Notes: generated from the sequence alone by a model not told the origin. A DNA stretch of 55,027 bases from Bacteroidota bacterium (GCA_003250395.1 QKGM01000025.1:1-55027), one strand, 5' to 3'; positions 8,838-18,441 are shown, counted from the first letter of the stretch. Numbers and translations: made by a program.

Positions 8838-9893
8838 GTGAGAAAAAGTCCATACAATTTATTATTGCTGATTATTTGTGCTTTCAGCGCATTTAATTTG
8901 TCGGCACAAAGTAACAGTTCAGGAACCACCACATTTGACTTTCTGAATTTCCCGAATTCTGCAAGAATCGCAGCATTGGGTGGTAGTTCTCTTTCCTTGC
9001 CCGATCCGGATATCACACTCACACTGGCTAATCCATCTCTTATATCGGCTGATAATCATAATCAGATCGGATTAAGCTTCGTTGACTATTACAGTGATGT
9101 GAATTACGGGTCAGCACAATTCGGACGTACCTTTGACAAACTGGGCAGTTTCGTTGGCACAATGCAATTCGTTAATTATGGAACTTTCACCCGGATGACA
9201 AATCAGGAGATTAATCAGGGTACTTTCGGTGCGAATGAACTGGCTTTAAATATAGGATGGGGGCGCCGCCTTGATTCTTCTTTCAGTATTGGTGCAAATT
9301 TCAAAGGGATTTATTCCTCTTTCGATTCATATTCTGCCTCAGGATTAGCTGTGGATGTTGCCGGAACATGGCATCTTCCTGATTATAACTTTATGATGTC
9401 TGTTATTGCCCATAATATTGGGATTCAACTTACAAACTACACCACAGGCACAACTGAGAAGCTCCCTTTTGAACTTCAACTTGCCATGTCAAAAAGACTG
9501 GCTCACGTTCCTCTTACTTTTTCTGTCGTACTAACCAATCTTCAAAACTGGGATTTGGGATATGAAAGCCAATACAGCACAGAAGTAGATCCTTTTACAG
9601 GTGAAAAGCGTAAAACAGGGGGATTGTCGGGCTTTGCTGATGAGTTGATGCGTCATGTAATAATTGGGGCTGAGCTACAACCTTTCAAAAGTTTTAGACT
9701 ACAAGTTGCCTATAATTACCAGACACGTCAGGAAATGAAAATAGTTGATAAAGTTTCAACTGTAGGTTTTTCCTGGGGATTTGGTTTCAGGGTCTATGGC
9801 TTTTCATTCTCTTATGCAAGGGCCACCAATCATCTGTCCGGTTCTCCCAATTATGTTACCATTACTACAAATCTGGGGGAAGCCTTTAAGTGA
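8838..9893 (+). CDS. porQ: Type IX secretion system protein PorQ
   Basis: A 351-residue outer-membrane beta-barrel of the PorV/PorQ (FadL-related) family. A signal peptide ends near NLSAQ (about residue 24). The mature N-terminus carries the diagnostic TFDFLNFPNSARIAALGG stretch, followed by a DPDITLTLANPSLIS segment and alternating barrel strands. PorQ works with PorU, PorV and PorZ in the attachment complex that anchors T9SS cargo to the cell surface. The start codon is GTG. In several Bacteroidota porQ precedes cmk; here it is followed by 0.9 kb without genes. Two cargo proteins are encoded in this window (16339 and 33182). Confidence 0.88.
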   Translation: MRKSPYNLLLLIICAFSAFNLSAQSNSSGTTTFDFLNFPNSARIAALGGSSLSLPDPDITLTLANPSLISADNHNQIGLSFVDYYSDVNYGSAQFGRTFDKLGSFVGTMQFVNYGTFTRMTNQEINQGTFGANELALNIGWGRRLDSSFSIGANFKGIYSSFDSYSASGLAVDVAGTWHLPDYNFMMSVIAHNIGIQLTNYTTGTTEKLPFELQLAMSKRLAHVPLTFSVVLTNLQNWDLGYESQYSTEVDPFTGEKRKTGGLSGFADELMRHVIIGAELQPFKSFRLQVAYNYQTRQEMKIVDKVSTVGFSWGFGFRVYGFSFSYARATNHLSGSPNYVTITTNLGEAFK

Positions 9894-9984
9894 AAATAAT
9901 AAACATAGGCCTGCAACCGGGCTGCTGACTTTGAACCCTTTTTTTCGCAGTTTTCTATAACTTTTTCGTCAACATTTTTGAATT

Positions 9985-10010
9985 CAGGGACATCTGTTCA
10001 GATGTCCCTG
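9985..10010 (+). terminator. Hairpin after porQ
   Basis: CAGGGACATCTG (9985-9996) pairs perfectly with 9999-10010 around a tiny loop; only a short T-rich tail (TTTGGTT) follows. It is a candidate transcription terminator. Confidence 0.6.
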
Positions 10011-10119
10011 TTTGGTTCAGTGTAGTTTTTTTCATGCAGGTAAGTCAGGCTGAGAAGAGCTAATATATTATACAGGATACATGGTTGATTAACAGGATGC
10101 AAAGGTGCATCAATGTTGT

Positions 10120-10165
10120 CAAAGAAACAGACTACAGCGTTTATGTCCTGACGATTGTTTCTTTG
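10120..10165. repeat. Inverted repeat in gene-free interval
   Basis: CAAAGAAACA (10120-10129) and its exact reverse complement (10156-10165) are separated by 26 bases. There is no T-run after it. Confidence 0.5.
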
Positions 10166-10368
10166 TGCCGGTAGTTCAATACCCGGAAACCAGGCCGGTC
10201 AGGGAAGCAGGATTTTTTCAAAGATTTAAAAATGCACGGACTGAAAGCAATTATCTGTGCGTTAAATTCATTGCGATTTCAATCTATATTATCTGGAATA
10301 GAATAGCGTGATGTATTGAATTCAGGTATCACTTTGTTTGGTGATAACAGGCTGATTATTGTTTTCAA

Positions 10369-10412
10369 CCGTAGATCGACCGTAGATCAACCGTAAATCA
10401 ACCGTAGATCAA
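10369..10412. repeat. Four-copy 11-bp tandem repeat
   Basis: Four head-to-tail units of CCGTAGATCRA: two variants differ at one position each (ATCGA in the first, GTAAATC in the third). The 11-bp period equals about one helical turn. Flanks are intergenic. A second 11-bp array with a different unit lies at 32771-32857. Confidence 0.9.
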
Positions 10413-10752
10413 CCTTACGGGAAAGGTCAATTCACGGTTTATTTTCGACAGATCATAGGACTATATCCTATTACAGGTATGCCAAAACGATGTAAGAAGA
10501 GCTGAATGGTGTAATCAACCACACGGTTATTTTAAGCGAATTGGCGGGATTCTTGCAAGTTGCCCTGATTTCAGGAGCAGATAGAAACAGATGAAGTTAT
10601 TACCTCGGGTTTACTACAAGGGGTTAATTCAGATCATTCAATATTTCGTTTCCTTACGCCCGGACCCAAGACAATCTGTCTGGCTCACCCGAATGAGTTA
10701 ATATCATGACTGATAAATCAGAAATCTTCAGGGAAAGCAATATCAGGGGATA

Positions 10753-10788
10753 ATAAAAAGGCTGTACCAGAGGGTACAGCCTTTTTAT
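10753..10788 (-). terminator. Terminator of the C69/GH92 pair
   Basis: A perfect 16-bp stem (10753-10768 with 10773-10788) with a 4-base loop, located 16 bases past the GH92 stop; on the minus strand the right part ends in CTTTTTAT. Confidence 0.85.
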
Positions 10789-10803
10789 GTAAAAGATTAA
10801 GAG

Positions 10804-13788
10804 CTACTCAACTATGAATTCGTCGGCAAAAAGCCATGATTTTCCACCCGCTCCTATATGCCATGCAGGGCATGGCCCCGGATTGAAGGCCTTAAACTTT
10901 ATGTAACGAGTCTTTACAGACTTCATGTCTATTGAGAAATCTTTTGTTACAACTCCCTCATGTTTAATATTTATATCGTTAAGAACCTCACCGACCGGTT
11001 TCCAGTTTGTTTTATCATCAGAGATTAAAAATGTAACCTTTGCCGGCATAAATACCCAGGCCCCCTGGTCCTGCAGAAACCCCACACTAATGCGATTAAC
11101 CGGTTTAACTGAGCCAATGTCCATGATAGCTTCAATATCAGTTCCCTGAAATCCCTGCCAGCGACCTGTTCTGAAATTGTTCCCACCGTGTAGTCCGTCT
11201 CCCAGCGCATTATCCCCGCCAGCGGAGTATTGCGGTTCGTATTTTGATAGTAATGTGAGAGATTGATTGTGAGGCATAAGATAAAACGGTGATTGCATGG
11301 TTAAACTTGCAATACCATTGGTATTGACAGAGATAGCCTTTATTGTTGTGGTTCGGTTGATAGAGAATGGAGCCAAGTAGAGTTTGGAAGATGTAGTAGG
11401 GGCAGAACCATCAGTTGTGAAATAGATTTTAGCCTTTGGATTTAAACTGCCTAATGAGACCCGGGTTGAATCTTTAAAAGTATGTTCTCCGGAAATTATG
11501 AACGGGACGGCTTCTATTTGAAATTCCCGTATTTTACTGATCGGGCGATCGTTTTCATTTTGGCCCCATAATGGATTGGGTTCCGGCCCCATGATAAATT
11601 CGAGTTCTCCCCCGTTTTCGATTGAGAAGTGACTTAGCCAGCTTCTTGAGTATGGTTGCCCGTTCAATTTTGCGGATTGAATATAGAACCTCTCTGAAGA
11701 GACCTGTGGGGCTTTAAGGGTAAAAGATTTTCCGTTTTCAAGATGTATTGTAGCCTCCTCAAACCAGGGTGTACCAAAAACATAGATATTTGTACCCGGG
11801 GTGACAGGATACATTCCCAATGCGCTCATTACAAGCCAGGCAGACATCTGTCCGCAATCTTCATTTCCAATAAGGCCATCAGGACATGTCGTATACATAT
11901 CATCCATGATTTGCCTGATACGCTGTTGTGTTTTCCATGGTTTCCCGGCGTAACTGTAGAGGTAAGCCATGTGGTGGCTGGGCTCATTCCCATGGGCATA
12001 CTGCCCGATAAGTCCAGTAATATCAGATTGTTCACGACCGGTAGTCTCTGAATTGGTGGTGAAGAGTTCGTCTAGTTTTTTCGAGAATCCCTCATCACCG
12101 CCATGCAGGGCTATTAATCCTTCAACGTCCTGAGGTACATAAAAACTATATTGCCAGGCGTTGGCCTCGGTATAGTTGAAATTGACTTCGCGGGGGTCGA
12201 ATGGCGAAAACCAGCTATCATTATTGCGGGCTCTCATAAAGCCCGTTGAAGGATCGAAGAGATTCTTGTACGATTGAGCCCGCATGGTAAATTCTTTGAA
12301 GATATCATTTTTGTTCATTGCTTCAGCCATTGTAGCAATGCACCAGTCATCGTATGCATACTCCAATGTTCGGGATACCGACTCTCCTTCGTCTTCGGAG
12401 GGGATAAACCCACGTTCGCGGTAATATTTTAATCCGAACTGGTCTTGTCTTGCGCTGTTTACCATTGCTTTTAATGCCAGTTCAGAATCAAATCCGGAAA
12501 TGTCTTTAATAAATGCATCGGCAATAACAGGGACAGCATGGTAACCTATCATGCAATTGGTTTCATTTGCTGACAGTTCCCAAACTGGTAACATACCACC
12601 CTGTTCATATTGTTTCAGAAAAGTATTGATGAAGTCAATGGTCCTCTTTTGTTGCACAAGAGTGAACAGCGGGTGTTCAGCACGATAGGTGTCCCAAAGT
12701 GAGAAGACAGTGTAGTAATTAAAAGAATCAGCTTTATGAATACCCAGATCGCGTCCGCGGTAATTTCCATCGATATCCATATAGAGGTTAGGCACGATAA
12801 AGGCATGGTAAAGTGCAGTGTAAAATATTGTTTTCTGATCGTCATTTGATCCCTTTACTGTAATACATGACAATTCTTTATTCCATGTTGAATCGGCAAG
12901 CTGTTTTACCTGATCAAAAGTCATTGACTGAGATTCCATTTCAAGGTTACGACGGGCACCTTCAATACTAACAGGAGAAATACCTACCTGAATCGTTAAT
13001 GGTTTTCCTTTTAACATTCCAAAGTTTAACAGGATGCGAAGGTTGGTTCCTTCAGCATCGGTGATACCGTTAACTACCGTATCGTTTATTGCAATCTGGG
13101 AGGAAAGAACAGGTTCAGAGAAACGGGCTACAAAATAGACATGCTGGTCAGCAGCCCAGTTCATCGACCGACGGTAACCTTCTATTTCAAAATCATTGGT
13201 TTTTCGAATTGATGAAGCCAGTACTCTGTCGCGATGCTTCAGGTCGATCATTAACGAACTGCTTTTTCCTACCGGGTAAGTATAACGATGCCATCCGGTT
13301 CGAAGGGTTGCTGTAAGTTCAGCGTCAATACTGTCGGTTTCAAGCAGGACTTTATAATATCCCGGACGCGCTGATTCAGTTTTATGTGAAAACAGGGAAG
13401 CGTATTCACCGGAAGGTTGATGCAATCCATTTCTCAGATTGCCGGCAAAGGGCATGACCAGGATGTCACCGTAATCACTGCAGCCGGTCCCACTCAGATG
13501 AGTATGCGAGAAGCCAAATACTATTGAGTCAGAGTAGTGATATCCCCCACAACCATCCCAGCCATCAAGACGTGTATCAGGGCTGAGTTGTACCATCCCG
13601 AATGGCAGGGTTGCGCCCGGAAATGTATGTCCATGACCACCGGTACCAATAAACGGATCTACAAAGTCGGTTACGGAAAGCAAAGAGTCAGGTCGCTGGT
13701 GATTAATGCAGCTGGTCTCCGTTAGTTTGATTTTACATGAAGTTGCCGCGGCGATGATCAGGAAAACGGCGGTAAATCTTTTAAGCAT
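10804..13788 (-). CDS. GH92 alpha-mannosidase lipoprotein with C-terminal discoidin-like domain
   Basis: A 994-residue exported glycosidase. A signal sequence with lipobox AATSC (Cys18) is followed by the GH92 N-terminal sandwich opening VDPFIGTGGHGHTFPGA and a catalytic (alpha/alpha)6 domain carrying HGNEPSHH and GNEDCGQMSAW. These are segments where calcium-dependent GH92 exo-mannosidases keep their catalytic acid and base regions. After about residue 750 come a chitobiase-C-terminal-like module (YFTTDGSAPTT) and an F5/8-type (discoidin) module at the end. It likely trims alpha-mannose from N-glycans or mannan at the cell surface or periplasm; linkage specificity is unknown. It lies 39 bases after the C69 peptidase gene and shares its terminator. 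Confidence 0.93.
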   Translation of the reverse strand: MLKRFTAVFLIIAAATSCKIKLTETSCINHQRPDSLLSVTDFVDPFIGTGGHGHTFPGATLPFGMVQLSPDTRLDGWDGCGGYHYSDSIVFGFSHTHLSGTGCSDYGDILVMPFAGNLRNGLHQPSGEYASLFSHKTESARPGYYKVLLETDSIDAELTATLRTGWHRYTYPVGKSSSLMIDLKHRDRVLASSIRKTNDFEIEGYRRSMNWAADQHVYFVARFSEPVLSSQIAINDTVVNGITDAEGTNLRILLNFGMLKGKPLTIQVGISPVSIEGARRNLEMESQSMTFDQVKQLADSTWNKELSCITVKGSNDDQKTIFYTALYHAFIVPNLYMDIDGNYRGRDLGIHKADSFNYYTVFSLWDTYRAEHPLFTLVQQKRTIDFINTFLKQYEQGGMLPVWELSANETNCMIGYHAVPVIADAFIKDISGFDSELALKAMVNSARQDQFGLKYYRERGFIPSEDEGESVSRTLEYAYDDWCIATMAEAMNKNDIFKEFTMRAQSYKNLFDPSTGFMRARNNDSWFSPFDPREVNFNYTEANAWQYSFYVPQDVEGLIALHGGDEGFSKKLDELFTTNSETTGREQSDITGLIGQYAHGNEPSHHMAYLYSYAGKPWKTQQRIRQIMDDMYTTCPDGLIGNEDCGQMSAWLVMSALGMYPVTPGTNIYVFGTPWFEEATIHLENGKSFTLKAPQVSSERFYIQSAKLNGQPYSRSWLSHFSIENGGELEFIMGPEPNPLWGQNENDRPISKIREFQIEAVPFIISGEHTFKDSTRVSLGSLNPKAKIYFTTDGSAPTTSSKLYLAPFSINRTTTIKAISVNTNGIASLTMQSPFYLMPHNQSLTLLSKYEPQYSAGGDNALGDGLHGGNNFRTGRWQGFQGTDIEAIMDIGSVKPVNRISVGFLQDQGAWVFMPAKVTFLISDDKTNWKPVGEVLNDINIKHEGVVTKDFSIDMKSVKTRYIKFKAFNPGPCPAWHIGAGGKSWLFADEFIVE

Positions 13789-13827
13789 AAGAGAAATAGT
13801 TTATAAATTGATAATGGTTAGGTTGTC

Positions 13828-15309
13828 TTACCAGCGTGGAGCAGGAGAATTGAGTATTATGTCTGCTATTCCGAGCCATTTTCTTACAGCCTGTTCTGTA
13901 ACGTTGTATAAGCGTTGGGCGGCTTTATTTTTGTTTTTCTTCCAATCGGTCAGTACCTCAAGTTCAAATGATTCCTGATTATTGAGCTGATCGCGGTTGA
14001 ATTTCATGGCTTCGGTGCCAAACTGACGGATGCGCGAAAGATAGTTGCTGTCGGCACTATCTGCTATCCGGCTGAAATGCCAGTAAATATGATCCTCTGA
14101 AATGTTCTTTAAATTGTCGGGTCTGTTAAAATGGTTTTTAAGAGCCATTTTATAATTATACATCGAAAAATCGGCAGGAAAGGACTGTATTCCGCAATAC
14201 ACCGGAATCATAGCCTGGACACAGGGACGCCTTGGGATCATCCATATTAAGGACCCGACATCTGCGGGCATCCAATCGCGTAATTGCGCAATAAATCCAT
14301 ATTGGGTGTGTGAAGCACATATCGAACCTGTATTTTTGCCATGAGGTTGTCCTTTGGTGTATCCTTCTGTCAGATCGTAAGGAGTACCTTCAAGGTGCGA
14401 TGAGAGGATATTAGATAACCACTCAACTGAAATCTTTCGCACCGGAGCGATAATCCAAGGGAAATCAGCATCTGGCTCATAATAATTGGAAGACAGATTA
14501 TTTATGGCGTTCCACATCCTCATAATATTGACCTTATGATTGAGGCTTTGAGAGGAACCATACGCTTTCCGGAAATTGAATTTTCCGTCGGTTACCGGAT
14601 TATACCATCCCCGTTTAACGGCATAGCTGATCAGGTCTTTAGAAGCAATACAGTTATTTGTGTCGGTGGTATTTACGTAGGTTAAGGTGTAATAGTTTGG
14701 GATAATGGCTACTGCTTCATCGGGAATACGAACAGCAACATAGTGTTTGCCGTTGACAACCGACATCATCCACGCTTCATTGGCATCGGCAATGCAATAC
14801 GTACGTCCACTGGCAGCATAGCCATATTGTTCGAGCAGGGTAGCTGCAATTTGCACAGCCTGTCGAGCTGAATGAGACCGTTGGGCCATAATATGCCTCA
14901 GCTCCCAGGTAATTCCCCCTTCAGAAAGAAGGGCAGAGTCTTCACGTGAAGGACAGGAATTAGAAGTTATTGTTACCCCGTATTGATTCAGAAACGAGTC
15001 GGAGAACTCCATTCCAGGCATTTCAAACCATATATAGCGGACGGTTTCGGAAATTTGCGGGATAGATGCCCCGTTTCTGGCGTGGATAGATTCTCCGGAT
15101 TTATGTTTTGACGCCGGAACTACAATCCAGTTAACAATTTGTTCTCCATAATCATCTTCATTATGCGCCATCAACACCGATTCATCTGTGGTGGTTTGTT
15201 TTCCTGCAAGGATGGTGAAGCAATTGAAAGTATCCTTGTTTATATGCTGTGAATACAGAATTAAAGGACTAACAGCCAGTATTATGATTTTCAATAATCT
15301 GATTGACAT
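13828..15309 (-). CDS. Peptidase family C69 dipeptidase, secreted
   Basis: A 493-residue N-terminal-nucleophile hydrolase. A signal peptide (about residues 1-20) precedes Cys30, the presumed nucleophile in FNCFTILAGK, then VLMAHNEDD, RYIWFEMPG, a GVTITSNSCPSRED-type segment and GRTYCIADANEAWMM, all typical of C69 dipeptidases. In cytosolic relatives (PepD) the Cys is near the N-terminus; here cleavage after the signal leaves it about ten residues in. It probably releases amino acids from dipeptides in the periplasm. It begins the transcript with the GH92 gene, which suggests joint use of glycoprotein (inference). A -7 box lies at 15379-15386. Confidence 0.88.
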   Translation of the reverse strand: MSIRLLKIIILAVSPLILYSQHINKDTFNCFTILAGKQTTTDESVLMAHNEDDYGEQIVNWIVVPASKHKSGESIHARNGASIPQISETVRYIWFEMPGMEFSDSFLNQYGVTITSNSCPSREDSALLSEGGITWELRHIMAQRSHSARQAVQIAATLLEQYGYAASGRTYCIADANEAWMMSVVNGKHYVAVRIPDEAVAIIPNYYTLTYVNTTDTNNCIASKDLISYAVKRGWYNPVTDGKFNFRKAYGSSQSLNHKVNIMRMWNAINNLSSNYYEPDADFPWIIAPVRKISVEWLSNILSSHLEGTPYDLTEGYTKGQPHGKNTGSICASHTQYGFIAQLRDWMPADVGSLIWMIPRRPCVQAMIPVYCGIQSFPADFSMYNYKMALKNHFNRPDNLKNISEDHIYWHFSRIADSADSNYLSRIRQFGTEAMKFNRDQLNNQESFELEVLTDWKKNKNKAAQRLYNVTEQAVRKWLGIADIILNSPAPRW

Positions 15310-15378
15310 CAGGAAAGTTTTGGGTTTAACGATTCAGATCAATTGTGCCTCTATAAATCAATGTATTATCATGGGTGA

Positions 15379-15386
15379 CAAATGTA
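15379..15386 (-). promoter_or_regulatory. -7 promoter box of the C69/GH92 transcript
   Basis: TACATTTG on the minus strand, 69 bases upstream of the C69 ATG. The resulting leader would be about 65 nt; I see no riboswitch-like structure in it. Confidence 0.55.
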
Positions 15387-15512
15387 GCGAAAATCATGAA
15401 ATTAGCTTGTGGCCGGAAAGAATTTCTCTTCGCGAGATCAGTAATGCTGAGTGAACAATTTTTGCCTGTCATCGTTTCTAATTGCTGGAATATTAACTAA
15501 TAACATTATAAA

Positions 15513-16187
15513 ATGAAAACTAAAACCAAACTGTTGTTCTTTGTTGTTTTAGCTTTTGCAGCTATTACAGCTTGCGGACCACAAGGAGAAAGAGCTTCAA
15601 CCGGCGATGCGATGGCTGAGGCTAAGGCGACAGGTACAGTGTATAATACTGATCTGTCTGCTAGCGTTATTAATTGGGAAGGAACTAAACCTGGTGGAAG
15701 TCATAACGGGACTATCAAATTAAAGCAGGGAACCCTTACTGTAAATGATAACGGTGTAACTGGCGGAGAGTTTGTAATTGACATGAAATCAATTGTTAAC
15801 GTTGATCTAACCGATGCCGAGTACAATGCCAAGCTGGTAGGACACCTCATGTCTCCTGACTTTTTTGCAGTCGACTCTTTTCCGACAGCCAGATTCGTTA
15901 TTACGCAGATTGATAACATCAACAATCGGGATTTAGATGAGGATGGTCTTGCATATACGCATGAAGTTACCGGAAACCTTACTATTAAGGATATAACAAA
16001 AAGTATTAAGTTCAAAGCAATCATTGAAATTGAGAGTGAAAAGGTTATTGCTTCAACCGGAAACTTTGTAATTGACAGGTCGGATTGGAATATTAAATAT
16101 GGAAGCCGAAAATTTTTTGATAATTTAAAAGATAAGTTCATATTTGATGAAATCGGTCTGAAGATACAATTGATTGCCGGAAAGTGA
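15513..16187 (+). CDS. YceI-family lipoprotein
   Basis: A 224-residue lipoprotein with lipobox AITAC (Cys21), a short linker and one YceI lipocalin-like barrel. Marks of the family are SVINWEGTKPGGSHNG at the start, FVIDMKSI, LVGHLMSPDFFAVDSFPTA in the middle, VTGNLTIKDITKSI, and FVIDRSDWNIKYG near the end. YceI barrels bind long polyisoprenoids or other amphiphiles in the periplasm. It is a single gene followed by a terminator. Confidence 0.92.
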   Translation: MKTKTKLLFFVVLAFAAITACGPQGERASTGDAMAEAKATGTVYNTDLSASVINWEGTKPGGSHNGTIKLKQGTLTVNDNGVTGGEFVIDMKSIVNVDLTDAEYNAKLVGHLMSPDFFAVDSFPTARFVITQIDNINNRDLDEDGLAYTHEVTGNLTIKDITKSIKFKAIIEIESEKVIASTGNFVIDRSDWNIKYGSRKFFDNLKDKFIFDEIGLKIQLIAGK

Positions 16188-16213
16188 TTGTATCTTATAA
16201 ATACTAAAAGAGG

Positions 16214-16244
16214 CCTGATGTGAAATTGCATCAGGTTTTTTTTT
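16214..16244 (+). terminator. Terminator after the YceI gene
   Basis: CCTGATG (16214-16220) pairs with 16229-16235 around an 8-base loop, directly followed by nine T. Confidence 0.85.
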
Positions 16245-16270
16245 GTCTTTAGGGTTAAGACAAATGATTT

Positions 16271-16302
16271 TTTGGATTTATTGTCAATGGGAAGTAACTT
16301 TG
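16271..16302 (+). promoter_or_regulatory. Complete Bacteroidota promoter of the C10 protease gene
   Basis: TTTG (16271-16274), a 20-base spacer, then TAACTTTG (16295-16302). Both elements and the spacing fit the -33/-7 consensus. The leader to ATG 16339 would be about 32 nt. Confidence 0.8.
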
Positions 16303-16338
16303 GCTTTTCCTGGTATGACTCATTAAACAATCCCCAAT

Positions 16339-18441
16339 ATGCGTTTAACTTACATAACCTTATTATTGTTGATTTCATATGCATTGATCGGGCAACAGGT
16401 ACAGGTCGGTGAAATTGAGCCAGTTGTTTCGGGTTTTATTCAATCACGTCCTGGTTTTAATCAGGATAAGCCAGTTCTGATAGATGATATTTCGATGGTA
16501 AACGGGAAATCCGGGTTCCCTGTATGGTATATCGTCAACCTGGTCCCGGAGGGTTGGGTTGTAGTTTCCGCCAGAAAGGAAGCTTTTCCAGTATTGGCGT
16601 ATAGTTTCACCGGAAGGTATACCGGTCGTAATTTTCCACCTGCCTTTTCCGCCTGGATGGAACAATATGCCGGTGCTATTAATTATATCCAGATGGAGGA
16701 GGGCCGAGGTCATTTATTCGCGAATAAGGCCTGGTTGCCCGGATATGATTTTGATTTTAACAAGCTATCTACGCATGTAGAACCATTTGTCAACAGTCAA
16801 TGGAATCAGGGTTGGCCTTATAATGAGTTTTGCCCTGAGGATGAAGCATCCGGTGATGGCAGATGTCCTACGGGATGTGTTCCAACAGCGATGGCGCAGA
16901 TCATGTACTATTACAGGTGGCCATTGACCGGAACAGGATCATATTCATATGATGCCGGAAGCTACGGTATTCTTTCTGCAGACTTTGCTAACGATCTTTA
17001 TGACTGGAATTCCATGGGAGCAACGATTAACCACTCCTGTCCTTCAGCAGCCAATCTGCTTTCACACCTCGGTATTTCATGTGATCTGGTTTATGGACCC
17101 AATGGGTCGGGTATGTATAACCATAAAGCAGCGTATAGCCTGAAAACTTATTTTAAATACGCTCAGGAAACAGCTTACGTGTTTCGTGATTCTACTTCAA
17201 CTGACTGGGACAGTTTGCTTATTGCCCATTTGGACCGTCGTATGCCGCTTTATTATGCAGGATGGTCAGTGCCCAATGTGAACGGACATGCATTTGTTTG
17301 CGATGGTTATCAGGATACGGCATTTTTCCATTTCAATTTCGGTTGGAGCGGTTCTTATGATGGTTATTATAATATTAATGAATTATTTGTCGGGGGTAAT
17401 AATTTCAACCTGTCACAGGAAGTAATAGTAAACTGTTATCCGGACACACTAAATTATGATTACCCTGTTTTAAGTTCAGGAAACCATGTCCTTACCAGTT
17501 TTGAGGGATCGGGTAGTGATGGAAGCGCTCCAATGGGAAGTTATCTTCCTGGCACATCATGTAGTTGGCTGATAGCTCCACAGACTGACGAGGATTCTGT
17601 TTCAATGATTAATCTTCGGTTTCATCGAATTGAAACCGGCGGAGAGAATGATGTGATTACTGTATATGATGGAGGAAGTATCGAATCTCCTATCCTTGGT
17701 ACCTACAGCGGGTTTCATGAACCTGTTTTTCTTGAGTCCGCAGGCAACAATGTATTAATAACTTTTCATGCCGGCGAGGAAAACCCTGGAAACGGGTTTT
17801 ATTTCAGCTATCAGTCTATATTACCTCCCTGGTGTAGTGGCTCAAATACCCTGACAAGTCCTTCGGGTGTTTTATCGGATGGAAGCGGGCGGTTTAGTTA
17901 TTACAATGGAAGTCGTTGCATATGGAAGATTCAGCCTCCTGGTGCCGGAAGTGTTACCCTCTTTTTTGATGAATTTAGTACAGAACCTGAAGACGATTTC
18001 CTCAGGGTACTTGATTTGGGAACAGGTGAAGTCTTAGGTGAATACTCTGGAGTTTTTAGTCCTGAATTGCCTCCGTCTCCTCTGGTTGCTACTGGTGGTA
18101 AGATGATGTTGCTTTTTTCAACAGGAGACGCTGGAAGAGGTGAGGGGTTTAAAGCGCATTGGGAGACAAATGTCGGGGTGCCTGATCAGATGAATAAGGC
18201 TTTGTGGTCAGTATGGCCAAATCCTTGTCAGGATGAGATTAATATAGTTCCTCGTTTCAAATCTGGTAGTATAGCTATAGAACTGTATAATCAGTCGGGA
18301 CAGTTGGTTTCCAGTTGGATAGAGGATGCCAATTCAGGAAGTGTTTTGAAAATTAGTACAATGAGTTTGTCTGCGGGTTGTTATCAATTGATATTTCGAC
18401 AGGGAGACGATATGGCAAGAAGCCGTTTTGTTAAACAGTAG
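16339..18441 (+). CDS. C10 (streptopain-like) cysteine protease with CUB-like domains and T9SS sorting domain
   Basis: A 700-residue secreted protease. A signal peptide (about residues 1-19) is followed by an inhibitory propeptide of the C10 type with WYIVNLVPEGWVVVSA. The papain-fold domain has the catalytic Cys180 in CPTGCVPTAMAQ and His317 in NGHAFVCDGY, followed by FHFNFGWSG. Two CUB-like beta-sandwich repeats cover about residues 370-495 and 500-615, recognised by repeated CSW/CIWKI, ENDVITVYDGG and GFYFSY elements. The last ~75 residues (WPNPCQDEINI to the end) form a type A T9SS sorting domain. It is probably exported across the outer membrane and kept on or released from the surface. 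Its 3' end overlaps the convergent zinc-ribbon gene by 11 bases. Confidence 0.93.
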   Translation: MRLTYITLLLLISYALIGQQVQVGEIEPVVSGFIQSRPGFNQDKPVLIDDISMVNGKSGFPVWYIVNLVPEGWVVVSARKEAFPVLAYSFTGRYTGRNFPPAFSAWMEQYAGAINYIQMEEGRGHLFANKAWLPGYDFDFNKLSTHVEPFVNSQWNQGWPYNEFCPEDEASGDGRCPTGCVPTAMAQIMYYYRWPLTGTGSYSYDAGSYGILSADFANDLYDWNSMGATINHSCPSAANLLSHLGISCDLVYGPNGSGMYNHKAAYSLKTYFKYAQETAYVFRDSTSTDWDSLLIAHLDRRMPLYYAGWSVPNVNGHAFVCDGYQDTAFFHFNFGWSGSYDGYYNINELFVGGNNFNLSQEVIVNCYPDTLNYDYPVLSSGNHVLTSFEGSGSDGSAPMGSYLPGTSCSWLIAPQTDEDSVSMINLRFHRIETGGENDVITVYDGGSIESPILGTYSGFHEPVFLESAGNNVLITFHAGEENPGNGFYFSYQSILPPWCSGSNTLTSPSGVLSDGSGRFSYYNGSRCIWKIQPPGAGSVTLFFDEFSTEPEDDFLRVLDLGTGEVLGEYSGVFSPELPPSPLVATGGKMMLLFSTGDAGRGEGFKAHWETNVGVPDQMNKALWSVWPNPCQDEINIVPRFKSGSIAIELYNQSGQLVSSWIEDANSGSVLKISTMSLSAGCYQLIFRQGDDMARSRFVKQ

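Larger units (their letters stand above)
9894..10803. other. 910-base gene-free interval with hairpins and a tandem array
   Basis: I find no convincing gene here. It holds the porQ terminator, a 6-bp hairpin (10096-10111), a 10-bp inverted repeat (10120-10165), a small hairpin TATCAC/GGTGATA (about 10328-10346), the 11-bp array at 10369-10412, and the GH92 terminator at 10753-10788. A 68-codon frame at 10105-10311 has no recognisable features. Confidence 0.6.

Noticed and set aside
10105..10311. 68-codon frame after porQ
   Set aside because: It runs over an inverted repeat, has a poor start context and no domain-like pattern.
10369..10412. CRISPR array
   Set aside because: The units are 11 bp without spacers, and no cas gene is present.
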